Assembly: GCA_017470735.1 (NCBI GenBank)
Contig: JAFUYB010000051.1
Coordinates: 1 to 64,000 of the forward strand
Origin: Lachnospiraceae bacterium
GTDB lineage: Bacteria; Bacillota; Clostridia; Lachnospirales; Lachnospiraceae
Direction: 5' to 3'
Length of the DNA stretch: 64,000 bases
A program made the position numbers and the translations under genes. Shown here piece by piece: positions 52,528 through 61,436 of this stretch; positions within the stretch are counted from its first letter, which is position 1; the number at the start of each line of letters is the position of its first letter. The notes under the pieces were generated by a model. That model was not told where the DNA came from. It was given only the letters and a program-made list of their open reading frames with translations, and made no database searches.

Positions 52528-53082
52528 TTATACTGTCAGTATCTCTTTTGATTTTGTCGCCACTGCCTCATCAATCTTCTTGATGAAACGGTCGGTCAGT
52601 TTCTGCGCTTCATCTTCCAGATCCTTGATCTCATCCTCGGAGACATCCGCAGACTTGGACAGCTTTTTAAAGGAATCATTGGCGTCACGGCGGATATTGC
52701 GCACAGCAACCTTGGCTGTCTCGCCCTTTTTCTTGACATCCTTGGCGAGCTCCTTACGCCGCTCTTCGGTCAGCTCCGGAAATACAAGCCGTACTGTCTT
52801 GCCGTCATTGGTCGGATTGATGCCGAGGTCACTGGTCAGAATCGTCTTTTCGATCTCCTTGACCATCGATGGCTCCCACGGAGCGATCAGGATCATCCGC
52901 GGCTCCGGCACGGACACATTGGCTACCTGCTGGATCGGCGTCGGTGTCCCATAGTAATCCACCGTCAGTCTGTCTAACACATGGGGATTGGCACGCCCCG
53001 CCCGTATGGAAGCAAACTCTGAAAGCAGATTGTCATAGGATTTCCCCATCTTGTCCTCAAAAGGCTGTAATCTCTCGTCCAT
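52528..53082 (-). CDS. frr: Ribosome recycling factor
   Basis: 184 residues, normal length. MGKSYDNLLSEFASIRAGRA, NPHVLDRLTVDYYGTPTPIQ, and LTEERRKELAKDVKKKGETA followed by KVAVRNIRRDAND give the family's three-helix and hinge pattern. It frees ribosomes from mRNA after termination together with EF-G. GGGGGAG precedes the ATG, 29 bases after pyrH. Confidence 0.98.
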   Translation of the reverse strand: MDERLQPFEDKMGKSYDNLLSEFASIRAGRANPHVLDRLTVDYYGTPTPIQQVANVSVPEPRMILIAPWEPSMVKEIEKTILTSDLGINPTNDGKTVRLVFPELTEERRKELAKDVKKKGETAKVAVRNIRRDANDSFKKLSKSADVSEDEIKDLEDEAQKLTDRFIKKIDEAVATKSKEILTV

Positions 53083-53111
53083 AATCTCCCCCTGTTTTTC
53101 TCCAAAAAATT

Positions 53112-53813
53112 TCAGTCAACCGTCACTTTCGTCCCGTTGAAATCACCGCTCGCCGCATGGACAATGCTGTCCTCTTCTTCCAAGGCGAATACATACATCG
53201 GCATAGCATTTTCCATGCACATAATCGATGCCGATAAATCCATCGCCGCAAGCCGCTGGTCGATCACTTCCTGGATCGAAATCTCATCATACCGCTTTGC
53301 GTCCGGATTGAGCTTGGGATCGCTGTCATAAATACCGTCCACCGCTTTCGCGAGAAGAATGCCCTCTGCTTCGATCTCGATCGCGCGCAATGTCGTCGCC
53401 GTATCCGTCGAAAAATACGGATGTCCGGTACCTCCGGCAAAGAATACGACTTGTCCGGCCTCTAATGCCTGCACCGCCGCGTCTTTCGAGAACAGCTCCG
53501 CAAAACTGCCGCAGACAAACGGCGTCATAATGCGGGTATCCATCCCCACATACCGGAAAATATCCGATACATAGATACAATTCATCACCGTCGCAAGCAT
53601 CCCGATCTGATCCGCCTTTGTGCGGTCGATCGTCTCACTCGTCCTGCCTCGCCAGAAATTGCCGCCGCCGATCACGATGCCGACCTGTGTGCCGGATTCC
53701 ACAAGCTTTGCCACCTGCTTTGCGACACCGATGCAGGTTGCCTCGTCAAATCCATGTCCTTTTTCCCCGGAAAGAGCCTCTCCTGAGAGCTTAAGCAGTA
53801 TCCGCTTCATCAT
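53112..53813 (-). CDS. pyrH: UMP kinase
   Basis: 233 residues of the amino-acid-kinase fold: RILLKLSGEALSGEKGHGFD, GIVIGGGNFWRGRTSETIDR and ADQIGMLATVMNCIY bind ATP and UMP, with GTGHPYFSTDTATTLRAIEI later. It makes UDP for pyrimidine nucleotides. AAAAAGGA precedes two tandem ATGs. It is 11 bases after the bactofilin gene and upstream of frr, the usual pyrH-frr pair. Confidence 0.98.
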   Translation of the reverse strand: MMKRILLKLSGEALSGEKGHGFDEATCIGVAKQVAKLVESGTQVGIVIGGGNFWRGRTSETIDRTKADQIGMLATVMNCIYVSDIFRYVGMDTRIMTPFVCGSFAELFSKDAAVQALEAGQVVFFAGGTGHPYFSTDTATTLRAIEIEAEGILLAKAVDGIYDSDPKLNPDAKRYDEISIQEVIDQRLAAMDLSASIMCMENAMPMYVFALEEEDSIVHAASGDFNGTKVTVD

Positions 53814-53824
53814 AGATATCCTTT

Positions 53825-54667
53825 TTAGCCGAATACACTTGCCACATCAACTTCTGCGTATGCCTGTGAGCAGAAGCCTTCGATGACAGCGCCGTTGTTG
53901 ATCTGGACGGAACGCGACTTGATATTACCCATCACAACTGCGGATGTATCTACCACAACCGGTCCCTGCACATCAATATCTCCCTTTACCGCGCCCGCGA
54001 TCACAGCGGAGCTTGCGGAAATATTGCCGATCACGACAGAACCGACGCCAATCTTGACCGTGCCGGAAGAAAGCACCTCTCCCTCAACCTTAGCGGAATC
54101 CGCGAAGAACTCAGCAGATGTGCTGTTACCGTTGATCAGTCCGGTCACTGTCAGCTTGCCGTTGCAGCGGACATTGCCGTTGATCGTTCCTTCCACTTCG
54201 ATAGATCCGGTGGACTCAAGATCCCCGGTGATCTTCATGCCGCTTGTAATGACAGCATTCTCATCCGAAGCCGGACTTGATTCAAAAGTCGGCAATGGCT
54301 TTGCCTCCTGTGCGGCCGTTGCCGTCGTCGTAGTCTCATTCGTATTGGTATCCATCCTGCTCTCCTTTATCTGTTTATCATTTCTGTCTGTTCTCTGCTG
54401 CAATGTGGAAGTATCTGCCGCAGCCTTGTCCGGCCTTTCACCGGCATCCGAAGCGCTTTTTTCTTCTGCGCTGACATTCTTGGCAGCCTGCTCCAAAAGA
54501 CCGTCCAGCTTGGACAATTCATCTTCGACATTCAGATCCGTCTCAAATGTATCCGGTGTCACGGCCAACTCTTCTTCGAATGCCGGATCCGTCTCCTGTG
54601 CAGAACCGGGTATCAGCTCATCCACAGCTTCAGACAAGTCATCCTTGAAATCCTTGAAAAAACCCAT
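53825..54667 (-). CDS. Bactofilin-family cytoskeletal protein
   Basis: A 280-residue protein. The N-terminal half is acidic and low in complexity (about residues 1-135). The C-terminal half is the bactofilin beta-helix: NAVITSGMKITGDLESTGSI, EVEGTINGNVRCNGKLTVTG, GNISASSAVIAGAVKGDIDV and GNIKSRSVQINNGAVIEGFC. Bactofilins self-assemble without nucleotide and position wall enzymes. I start it at 54667 (GGAGG upstream). It lies between a polysaccharide deacetylase and pyrH, so a link to wall shaping is plausible. The long N-terminal extension is unusual for the family. Confidence 0.9.
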   Translation of the reverse strand: MGFFKDFKDDLSEAVDELIPGSAQETDPAFEEELAVTPDTFETDLNVEDELSKLDGLLEQAAKNVSAEEKSASDAGERPDKAAADTSTLQQRTDRNDKQIKESRMDTNTNETTTTATAAQEAKPLPTFESSPASDENAVITSGMKITGDLESTGSIEVEGTINGNVRCNGKLTVTGLINGNSTSAEFFADSAKVEGEVLSSGTVKIGVGSVVIGNISASSAVIAGAVKGDIDVQGPVVVDTSAVVMGNIKSRSVQINNGAVIEGFCSQAYAEVDVASVFG

Positions 54668-54731
54668 CTCTTTTCCTCCCATGAGTGTGTGTAAACCGCA
54701 ACGGCTCTGGCAAGACCGCCGCAAAACATTC

Positions 54732-55661
54732 TCATTGCTCCGGTGAACTCCCGCTCAGCGTCACATGCTGGATCAGCATCGTATCCTCACTGATCGGCAG
54801 TATCACGGCACCCACGCCCTGTAAAGCTTCAATCAGCTTGGGCAGTGCCGCCACTGTCGCGTCCTTTGCATCCGCATCATGCATCAACACAACAGATGTC
54901 TTGTATTTTACCACATCCGCCATGACATTTTCAACCAGTTCGTCAGGAGAATATGCCTGCGATGTTGCATCCCCGCTGGAAACATTCCAGTCGAAATAGG
55001 TAATGCCGTTTTTGGTCAGATACTCAATGTAACGCGCCATCTCCACATTGGAGACCTGATTACTGCTGCCGCCCGGGAAACGGTAATACAAACAGTCCAC
55101 CCCGGTCACATCGTAAATCAGATTCTGGATCCGGTCGAGATCGCTCGCAAAGGCATCCACCGAAGAATAAATATCGCTGTACTTATGGGAATACGAATGC
55201 ATCCCGATCGTATGTCCTTCATCGACGATCCGCTTGTACATCTCTTTGGAGTGTTCATCCTCTTTACCGGTTACAAAAAAGGTCGCCTTGATGCCGTAAT
55301 CGTCAAGGGTATCCAAAATGGCGTCCGTATTTTCGCTCGGTCCGTCGTCAAAGGTCAGATAGACCTTCAGTGTGTCCTTTGGGTCGGCAAGGTTGTCCTC
55401 GGCTGTTTCATAAGCCGTCAGATAGGTATCGCCCTCATCCTCCGCAGCCACATACTGGTTTTCCACGGTCACCGTTTCCTTGCCGGTGATAATGTTGATC
55501 TGCCTCTGCAGGGAGACGACCTTGTAAGTCAAAACGGTCGTCATCACCATTGAAAAAACCATCCAGATCACGAAAAAAGACAGAATGCCGGTTTTGATGC
55601 GGTTGATGCGTTTTCGCTGATTACGCTTCCGGCGCAGCTCCCTTTTTTCCTGTATTTCCAT
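54732..55661 (-). CDS. Membrane-anchored polysaccharide deacetylase (NodB domain)
   Basis: A 309-residue protein with a basic N-terminus, one membrane helix (GILSFFVIWMVFSMVMTTVL), a short spacer and an outside NodB domain. The motifs are complete: VYLTFDDGPSENTDAIL with the catalytic and metal Asp, MHSYSHKYSDIYSS with the two His ligands, YRFPGGSSN, FDWNVSSGD, and VVLMHDADAK. It probably removes acetyl groups from N-acetylglucosamine or muramic acid in peptidoglycan. It is 64 bases upstream of the bactofilin gene. Confidence 0.92.
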   Translation of the reverse strand: MEIQEKRELRRKRNQRKRINRIKTGILSFFVIWMVFSMVMTTVLTYKVVSLQRQINIITGKETVTVENQYVAAEDEGDTYLTAYETAEDNLADPKDTLKVYLTFDDGPSENTDAILDTLDDYGIKATFFVTGKEDEHSKEMYKRIVDEGHTIGMHSYSHKYSDIYSSVDAFASDLDRIQNLIYDVTGVDCLYYRFPGGSSNQVSNVEMARYIEYLTKNGITYFDWNVSSGDATSQAYSPDELVENVMADVVKYKTSVVLMHDADAKDATVAALPKLIEALQGVGAVILPISEDTMLIQHVTLSGSSPEQ

Positions 55662-55726
55662 TGTGCACCTCTCGTCCTGATACCTGCCTTATGGAAAAAT
55701 TCACGCGATAAAGCGCGAAAAATATT

Positions 55727-55774
55727 CCAAAAAGCAACAAACTCCGCAGACAGACAAGCCGCCTGCTGCGGAGT
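55727..55774 (-). terminator. Terminator of rpsB-tsf
   Basis: ACTCCGCAG (55741-55749) pairs with CTGCGGAGT (55766-55774). On the minus strand this is followed by TTGTTGCTTTTTGG. It lies 20 bases after the tsf stop. Confidence 0.8.
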
Positions 55775-55794
55775 ATATCATTCGTTTAATCGGA

Positions 55795-56712
55795 TCAGCC
55801 GGCAATCTGAGCCGCGACCTCGGCCGCGAAATCCTCTTCCTTCTTTTCGAGGCCTTCACCGGTTTCAAAACGCACGATCTGCGTGATCGTGATGTCGCCA
55901 ACGGACTGCAGATACTTCTCAACGGACTGCTTGCCGTCTTCAGCCTTGACATAGACCTGATCCAACAGGCAGACTTCCTTCATCTGCTTGTTGATACGGC
56001 CCTTGATCATACCCTCCTTCACCTTATCCGGCTTCTGGGATTCCTTCGGATCGTTCTCAATCTGGGCACGCAGGATCTCTTCCTCGTGCTTCTTGTAATC
56101 ATCATCGATATCCGCTTCGGAAATGAACTTCGGATTCATAGCGGCAATCTGCATCGCGATATTGCTGAGAGCTTCCTTTGTCGTATCATTTTCCTGCGCC
56201 TTTGCCTTGACGAGAACGGCAATCCGTCCACCGCCATGTACATAGGATACGAGTACTTCACCGTCAGCTGCAACCGCCTTCTCAAAGCGGCGGATCGTCA
56301 GGTTCTCACCGATCACTGCCACCTTGTCGGTCAACGCGTCCTTAACCGTCTTGGACGAATCTTCATTCCACTGCTCCGCAAGAAAAGCGTCAATATCTGC
56401 GGCATTGGTGGAAAGTGCCTGCTTTGCCACTGCTGCAACGAATTTCTGGAATTCTTCATTTTTCGCCACGAAGTCAGTCTCGGAATTAACCTCGACTACG
56501 GCTGCTGTATTGCCGTCGATCACGACATCGCACAAACCCTCCGCCGCGATGCGGTCAGCCTTCTTTTCCGCTTTCATCACGCCCTTTTTACGGAGAAGCT
56601 CAATTGCCTCGTCCATATTGCCGTCTACTTCTGAAAGGGCATTTTTACAATCCATCATGCCTGCGCCGGTCTTTTCGCGCAGTTCTTTTACCATAGCTGC
56701 TGAAATTGCCAT
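55795..56712 (-). CDS. tsf: Elongation factor Ts
   Basis: 305 residues: AISAAMVKELREKTGAGMMD and CKNALSEVDGNMDEAIELLR form the N-terminal domain, with SETDFVAKNEEFQKFV and YVHGGGRIAVLVKAKA in the core. It exchanges GDP for GTP on EF-Tu. AAAAGGAGTG precedes the ATG. It follows rpsB by 50 bases and ends at a terminator. Confidence 0.98.
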   Translation of the reverse strand: MAISAAMVKELREKTGAGMMDCKNALSEVDGNMDEAIELLRKKGVMKAEKKADRIAAEGLCDVVIDGNTAAVVEVNSETDFVAKNEEFQKFVAAVAKQALSTNAADIDAFLAEQWNEDSSKTVKDALTDKVAVIGENLTIRRFEKAVAADGEVLVSYVHGGGRIAVLVKAKAQENDTTKEALSNIAMQIAAMNPKFISEADIDDDYKKHEEEILRAQIENDPKESQKPDKVKEGMIKGRINKQMKEVCLLDQVYVKAEDGKQSVEKYLQSVGDITITQIVRFETGEGLEKKEEDFAAEVAAQIAG

Positions 56713-56762
56713 TTTATTTCACTCCTTTTGAATTCTATAATCTATGTCCTGCCACCAGCTTC

Positions 56763-57497
56763 TTATTCTGCCTCGCCTGCCTCAGCGGCAGCCTCTGCAG
56801 CGTCATCTGCGGTCTCGCCCTGATTTGCCTCAATGACAGCGTCAGCCATCTTGGATACGATCAGCTTGACCGCGCGGATCGCGTCATCATTGCCCGGAAT
56901 GATGTAATCCAGCTCGTCCGGATCGCAGTTGGAATCCGCAATGCCGAAAATCGTCAGACCAAGCGTCTGTGCCTCCTGGATCGCAATATGCTCTTTCTTC
57001 GGATCGACAACGAATACCGCATCCGGCAAACGGCGCATCTCCTTGATGCCGCCGAGGTTTCTCGTCAGCTTGTCCTTTTCCTTGGTCAGCTTCTGTACTT
57101 CTTTTTTCGGCAGGACATCGAAGGTGCCGTCCTCCGCCATTTTCTCAATCTTTTTCAGACGCTCCACACGGCTGCGGATCGTCTTGAAGTTGGTCAGCAT
57201 ACCGCCAAGCCAGCGCTCATTGACATAGTACATACCACAACGGTCTGCCTCGATCTGTACGGTCTCCTGCGCCTGCTTTTTCGTGCCGACAAAGAGGATC
57301 GTGCCTCCCTGGGAAACAATATCAAAGATCGCGTTGTAGGAATCGTCCACCATGCCGACCGTCTTTTGCAGGTCAATGATGTGGATGCCGTTGCGCTCCG
57401 TGTAGATATAAGGAGCCATCTTCGGGTTCCAACGCCGCGTCTGGTGTCCAAAGTGAACACCCGCTTCCAACAGTTCCTTCATTGAAATGACACTCAT
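56763..57497 (-). CDS. rpsB: Ribosomal protein S2
   Basis: 244 residues: [40 protein letters not shown] and [20 protein letters not shown] (acidic tail). The S2 signatures are [15 protein letters not shown] and [27 protein letters not shown] precedes the ATG. It is transcribed with tsf from a consensus promoter with a long structured leader. Confidence 0.98.
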   Translation of the reverse strand: MSVISMKELLEAGVHFGHQTRRWNPKMAPYIYTERNGIHIIDLQKTVGMVDDSYNAIFDIVSQGGTILFVGTKKQAQETVQIEADRCGMYYVNERWLGGMLTNFKTIRSRVERLKKIEKMAEDGTFDVLPKKEVQKLTKEKDKLTRNLGGIKEMRRLPDAVFVVDPKKEHIAIQEAQTLGLTIFGIADSNCDPDELDYIIPGNDDAIRAVKLIVSKMADAVIEANQGETADDAAEAAAEAGEAE

Positions 57498-57540
57498 TTT
57501 TGTACCTCCTTTAAGGTTGTGCCTCCATGCGGTTCTTTCA

Positions 57541-57670
57541 GTGCAAAACCCTTGCGGGCACCCGCTGCACCCATCCCCGCATGTGTGAAATCAGTTGCGC
57601 CACCGACCATCCGGCCAATGACATGGTTTAGTGTATATCTTTTCACTGATAGCAAAAATATCTATCAGTG
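57541..57670 (-). promoter_or_regulatory. Structured leader of rpsB
   Basis: The leader of about 180 bases holds two clear stems. GTGCA (57541-57545) pairs with TGCAC (57566-57570) and encloses a perfect GCGGG-CA-CCCGC stem. CACTGATAG (57644-57652) pairs with CTATCAGTG (57662-57670) around a 9-base loop near the transcript start. Leaders of rpsB are commonly bound by S2 for autoregulation. The match to a known leader family was not checked. Confidence 0.5.
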
Positions 57671-57686
57671 CAAGACACCAATCTTT

Positions 57687-57715
57687 ATCTTACCATACCC
57701 TCATTTGCCTGTCAA
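57687..57715 (-). promoter_or_regulatory. Promoter of rpsB-tsf
   Basis: On the minus strand TTGACA (57715-57710) and TAAGAT (57692-57687) are 17 bases apart. The -35 lies inside the end of the upstream MltG-like gene. Confidence 0.8.
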
Positions 57716-58489
57716 TATTTTCGCGATTTCCTCATAGGTACTGCCCTTTTTGATCGAAAAATCGCCATTCTGGACATAGTTGTCGTAATTGTGCTGCTCC
57801 AAATAGCGGTCAAACTGGGTCGGATTGTCCACCAGCCCTGCTTTGTAAAGGTTGGCGGAAACGGTTGACGAAGTTTCTCCCGACTTCACCGAAAAATCCA
57901 CCGACTCTCCCGATGATGTACTGCCCGAAGAGCTTCCACTGCCCGATGAACTGCTTCCTGACGAAGCGCTGCTTGTGGTGCCGGAGCCCGATGCCGTTGA
58001 ATTGCTGTCAGATCCGGAACTGCTTTTCGAGGTCTCCGCGGAAGAACCGCTTGCCGCCGTTTTGGACGCTGACTTTGCCGCGTCCTGTTCTGCTTTTGCC
58101 GATTCTTTTGCTTCTTCGGCTTCCTGCTTCTTTGTCTCAGCCTCTTCTTTTTTTGCTTCCGCTTCGGCCTTTTCGGCGTCAGTTTCTTCTTTTTCCTCTG
58201 CGGCTGTCTCTTCCGTCTTCTTGGCAGCCGCTTTTTTCGCTTCCGCCTCGTCGGCCTTTTCCTGCACCTCGGATTCCGTCTTTTCGACCTCTTCGATCAC
58301 CGCCTGATCCGCGTCAGACAGCGCAGCCTCCTCCGTTGCGGCAGCGTCCACCATTCCGAGTTTTTTCGCTTCCTGCCGGATTTCGCTTTCAGACATTGCA
58401 GGCTGATAAAAGATCATGGCGATCGCGAACAACGCCGCTGTCACCGTGATGCCAAGCCCCAGTCCTCTTAAAAAATACTTTGTTTTCAT
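57701..58489 (-). CDS. Membrane protein with an MltG-type LysM-like domain and coiled-coil
   Basis: A 262-residue protein. One N-terminal membrane helix (GLGLGITVTAALFAIAMIFY) is followed by a long Glu/Lys/Ala coiled-coil (about residues 50-150) and a Ser/Gly/Thr linker. The last 65 residues, VDFSVKSGETSSTVSANLYK through AGLVDNPTQFDRYLEQHNYD to GSTYEEIAKILTG, match the LysM-like part of the transglycosylase MltG/YceG. The catalytic transglycosylase domain is absent. It may bind glycan strands without cutting them. It closes the flagellar gene block. Confidence 0.75.
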   Translation of the reverse strand: MKTKYFLRGLGLGITVTAALFAIAMIFYQPAMSESEIRQEAKKLGMVDAAATEEAALSDADQAVIEEVEKTESEVQEKADEAEAKKAAAKKTEETAAEEKEETDAEKAEAEAKKEEAETKKQEAEEAKESAKAEQDAAKSASKTAASGSSAETSKSSSGSDSNSTASGSGTTSSASSGSSSSGSGSSSGSTSSGESVDFSVKSGETSSTVSANLYKAGLVDNPTQFDRYLEQHNYDNYVQNGDFSIKKGSTYEEIAKILTGK

Positions 58490-58494
58490 ACTTC

Positions 58495-59280
58495 TCAGGA
58501 TTCCTCCTCAAACAATCCTAACACCAGCTTGATCTCACCGATGCCTTTCCCAAGGCTTTTGGCGATATCGACATCCGAATAGCCCTCACGGTGCATTGAA
58601 AGAATCCGATCATTGATGCTGTTGGCATCCGCCGGGGGCGCTGAACTGCCCGCCTGTGTGGCTGAATTTTCAGCTTCTTTTTCAGCATTGGCGGCAAGCT
58701 CTTTTTCAAAGGCTTCGATCAGTGTCGTTTCATCCTGCTGCGGAAGCAGTGATTCTACGGTTATCGCCGGTGCGGGCTGTGGCTCCGGCATGGGAACATG
58801 GATCTGCTGCTCTGTCTCTAAGCGCTCGATCGCATCCTCGATGCTCCGCTTCATATTGCGCAATGTCGATTCTAACCCTTGCGCATCGCGTTCCAGCTCC
58901 GTCACCTTCTCCTGTTTGTCCGAAAGCATATTGTACAGGAACATAATCTCATCGTGGGATTTTTTCACCGCGTCAAATGCCGTATCAAGCGACGCGCGGA
59001 CTGTGTCGGCATGCTCAGTGATCGAATAGATTTCGTCAGTCGTCCGTTTGTTGGTCTCGCGGTCGAATTTGTTGAGCGATTCGTTGAACTTGCTTTCCAA
59101 TGCGGCTTCCATCCGCCCGGATGCAGCTTCGATCTGCTTGTCCAAAAGAACATGGATCTCTTTTTCGCTCATTTTTTCGATCGTTTCTATATCAGAAGAA
59201 GACAGCTTCTCCACAAAGAAGAAGCTGCCGATGAAAAACAATACGCCTACGATCAACAGTGCGATTTCTAACCCGGTCAT
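58495..59280 (-). CDS. DUF6115-like membrane coiled-coil protein with C-terminal HTH
   Basis: About 261 residues: an N-terminal membrane helix (LEIALLIVGVLFFIGSFFFV), a long coiled-coil (about residues 40-155), a Pro-rich linker, and a C-terminal helix-turn-helix (INDRILSMHREGYSDVDIAK, LGKGIGEIKLVLGL). This layout is typical of a family found in Clostridia flagellar clusters with no known function. The longest frame starts with GTG at 59286. I prefer the ATG at 59280, nine bases from AGGAG. Confidence 0.75.
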   Translation of the reverse strand: MTGLEIALLIVGVLFFIGSFFFVEKLSSSDIETIEKMSEKEIHVLLDKQIEAASGRMEAALESKFNESLNKFDRETNKRTTDEIYSITEHADTVRASLDTAFDAVKKSHDEIMFLYNMLSDKQEKVTELERDAQGLESTLRNMKRSIEDAIERLETEQQIHVPMPEPQPAPAITVESLLPQQDETTLIEAFEKELAANAEKEAENSATQAGSSAPPADANSINDRILSMHREGYSDVDIAKSLGKGIGEIKLVLGLFEEES

Positions 59281-59354
59281 GAACACTCTCTCCTGCTAAT
59301 GTGTCCGGGCATTCCAAAACCCGTCCATCAAAATCATCTTTTGTATAACTTTAC

Positions 59355-59678
59355 TTATATCGTAATATCGAACGACTGATGCCCGTTTTTGACAGACACC
59401 CTTCCGTCAGAAACTTTTTGTTTTTTCTTTTGGGGGCGTTTATTTGTGCGGCCTTTGCGGTATTCGTTGCCGCTGCTGCCGTCCGCGTCCAATTCGCTTT
59501 CCGCTGCCGTATCTCCCTGCTCATGGACCTGCGTCACGGATACCTCAACCTCCTGCTGGATCGTCTCAGCCACAACCTCCTGCTGGACAACGGGACGATG
59601 CTCCTCGTTGGCACGGTTGTTGCCGATCTCCTGCGTGTTTTGGATCATTCCATTAAAATCAATTGGCCGAATGGACAA
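59355..59678 (-). CDS. Small protein of the flagellar cluster, unknown function
   Basis: 107 residues opening SIRPIDFNGMIQNTQEIGNN, then a Gln/Glu/Val-rich helical part, a Lys/Arg-rich stretch (KGRTNKRPQKKKQK) and an end VKNGHQSFDITI. The N-terminal motif is typical of short proteins between FapA-like and DUF6115 genes in flagellated Lachnospiraceae. The start codon is TTG, preceded by GGGGTGAGG; the next in-frame ATG would remove the conserved opening. Confidence 0.65.
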   Translation of the reverse strand: MSIRPIDFNGMIQNTQEIGNNRANEEHRPVVQQEVVAETIQQEVEVSVTQVHEQGDTAAESELDADGSSGNEYRKGRTNKRPQKKKQKVSDGRVSVKNGHQSFDITI

Positions 59679-59691
59679 AGCGCCTCACCCC

Positions 59692-61284
59692 TTACAGTGT
59701 CGAAATATGGATCTGATTGTTGCTCTTGGTAAACTGGCAGAACGACCTCTTTTCCTTGACCGTCACCGAAATATCGGAAATCACGATCGTCACGCCCGGA
59801 AATACATCCCGCCGCACCACGACTTTGGCATGCTGGGAATTTAATAACTCCTGATGCAGCGTATTGAATAGTTCGCGGCTGTTCTGCAGCATCTGCTTTG
59901 CCTGCGACAGCTCCTCCAAAATCTTATCCAGATAGACCGAATTCTTCTCATCAAGCTGCCTGCCCTCGTCGATATAATTCTGATAGGTCTCAACAATCGG
60001 CGTCAGCTTTTTGATCTTTTGATTTTTTGCGGCAATATCCCGCTGGAGCATCGTGTACTGCTCCTTTTTTTCAGGTGCCATCCCGACCTCGATCCGGGTC
60101 AGGGCGCCCATCGATGAGCCCATCGTGTGGCTCTCTACTTTACCGCCAGCGCGGATAACTCCTCCCGCGATGAATCCCTTGTGGTCATTGACGATCACAT
60201 CCTGCGACGCATTGACCTCACTGTAAATCGAAGATCCGGTCTCCACATAGCCGCCGGAAAAGATCGTCGCATTCTCAATAAACTGGGTGATGACATTCCC
60301 TTCGGCGTCAATGATCCCTTTATGCATCCCATGGATTCCGCGCTTGATGATCACCTGACCTCCGGACTGGATCAACGCGTCCTCAACGACACCGTCTACG
60401 ATCACATCTCCACGGGCGATCACTGAAAAACCTCCCCGTACATTGCCCTTAATATGGACATTACCCGGAAATTCGATATTGCCGGTCGAATTGTCCACAT
60501 CGTGCTGAACTTCATAAACATCGGATACATAAACCTGCTCACCCGCAAGCTTGACATGACCGTTCGTCTCAGCATACAGTTCCGTCTTGTCCTCAGAGAC
60601 ACGGACATTCTTGCCATAGCGCAGATTCTTGGAATTGACACGGCGCGTCATGATTTCATGCCCCATGACATCCATGCCCGGCTCTCCCGGCTCTTCGGGA
60701 ATCAGACGAGCCAGAAGATCTCCCTCTTCAACATTACAGATCGTGTTGAGATCACGGTAATCCACTGAGCCGTCCTCATTGTATTTCGGACGCAGATTGG
60801 GATTGGTGTTGAAGAAATATTCGATCTTGGCATCTTTACCGATCACCGGCGGACGGCCTTTGGCGAACACATAATCCGTCGCGTACTGACGGTTGTTCAT
60901 AAAGTCCATGATCGCATCCTGGTCGATGCCAAAGATGATCTTTTTCATCTCCAATTCCGTCATGATGTCCCGCACAGTCAAAAGCTGCCCGCCCATCGAT
61001 GGCGGCAGAAAACGGCAAGTCACTTTGAGCTTGTCAAGTGAGATCTTTGTGTACATCATCTCGGAAAATTCCAGCCCGTCACACAGCCCAAGGCTCATTG
61101 TCTGCCGCTCTCCGCTGGCAAGACGGTTGCGGAATTCCTTTTTATCAAAATTCGTCAGCCCGTTGTCCTTGAGATAATCCTCCATCTCCGCAAAACTGAT
61201 CGAATTCCCGCCATCCTCGGGGGGAAAGATATGGCAGACAGCCATTTTCCCTTTAATCTCAACTTGTATATAGCCGTTGCGCAT
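59692..61284 (-). CDS. FapA-family (DUF342) protein
   Basis: A 530-residue protein. After an N-terminal domain, the central region is a right-handed beta-helix with repeated G-x-V/I units: NSTGNIEFPGNVHIKGNVRG, GFSVIARGDVIVDGVVEDAL and GGYVETGSSIYSEVNASQDV. A coiled-coil end follows (about residues 420-500). The N-terminal FapA signature includes RLIPEEPGEPGMDVMGHEI. The family is common beside flagellar and chemotaxis genes and bactofilins, but its role is not settled. I start it at 61284, since the longer frame begins with TTG, and GGAGGGGAG precedes this ATG. Confidence 0.88.
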   Translation of the reverse strand: MRNGYIQVEIKGKMAVCHIFPPEDGGNSISFAEMEDYLKDNGLTNFDKKEFRNRLASGERQTMSLGLCDGLEFSEMMYTKISLDKLKVTCRFLPPSMGGQLLTVRDIMTELEMKKIIFGIDQDAIMDFMNNRQYATDYVFAKGRPPVIGKDAKIEYFFNTNPNLRPKYNEDGSVDYRDLNTICNVEEGDLLARLIPEEPGEPGMDVMGHEIMTRRVNSKNLRYGKNVRVSEDKTELYAETNGHVKLAGEQVYVSDVYEVQHDVDNSTGNIEFPGNVHIKGNVRGGFSVIARGDVIVDGVVEDALIQSGGQVIIKRGIHGMHKGIIDAEGNVITQFIENATIFSGGYVETGSSIYSEVNASQDVIVNDHKGFIAGGVIRAGGKVESHTMGSSMGALTRIEVGMAPEKKEQYTMLQRDIAAKNQKIKKLTPIVETYQNYIDEGRQLDEKNSVYLDKILEELSQAKQMLQNSRELFNTLHQELLNSQHAKVVVRRDVFPGVTIVISDISVTVKEKRSFCQFTKSNNQIHISTL

Positions 61285-61436
61285 CTGCTGTCTCCCCTCC
61301 TTCCTCAAAAAATGCGGTTTATAATCTAACTCACACTGCAGAGATTTTGTATCCTAAAGGGCAAGCTCCCTGCAGGAGATATCCCAACGCTGCCTACCAT
61401 GCCTACCAATCCGGCAAAGATATCATGTGATCTGTA

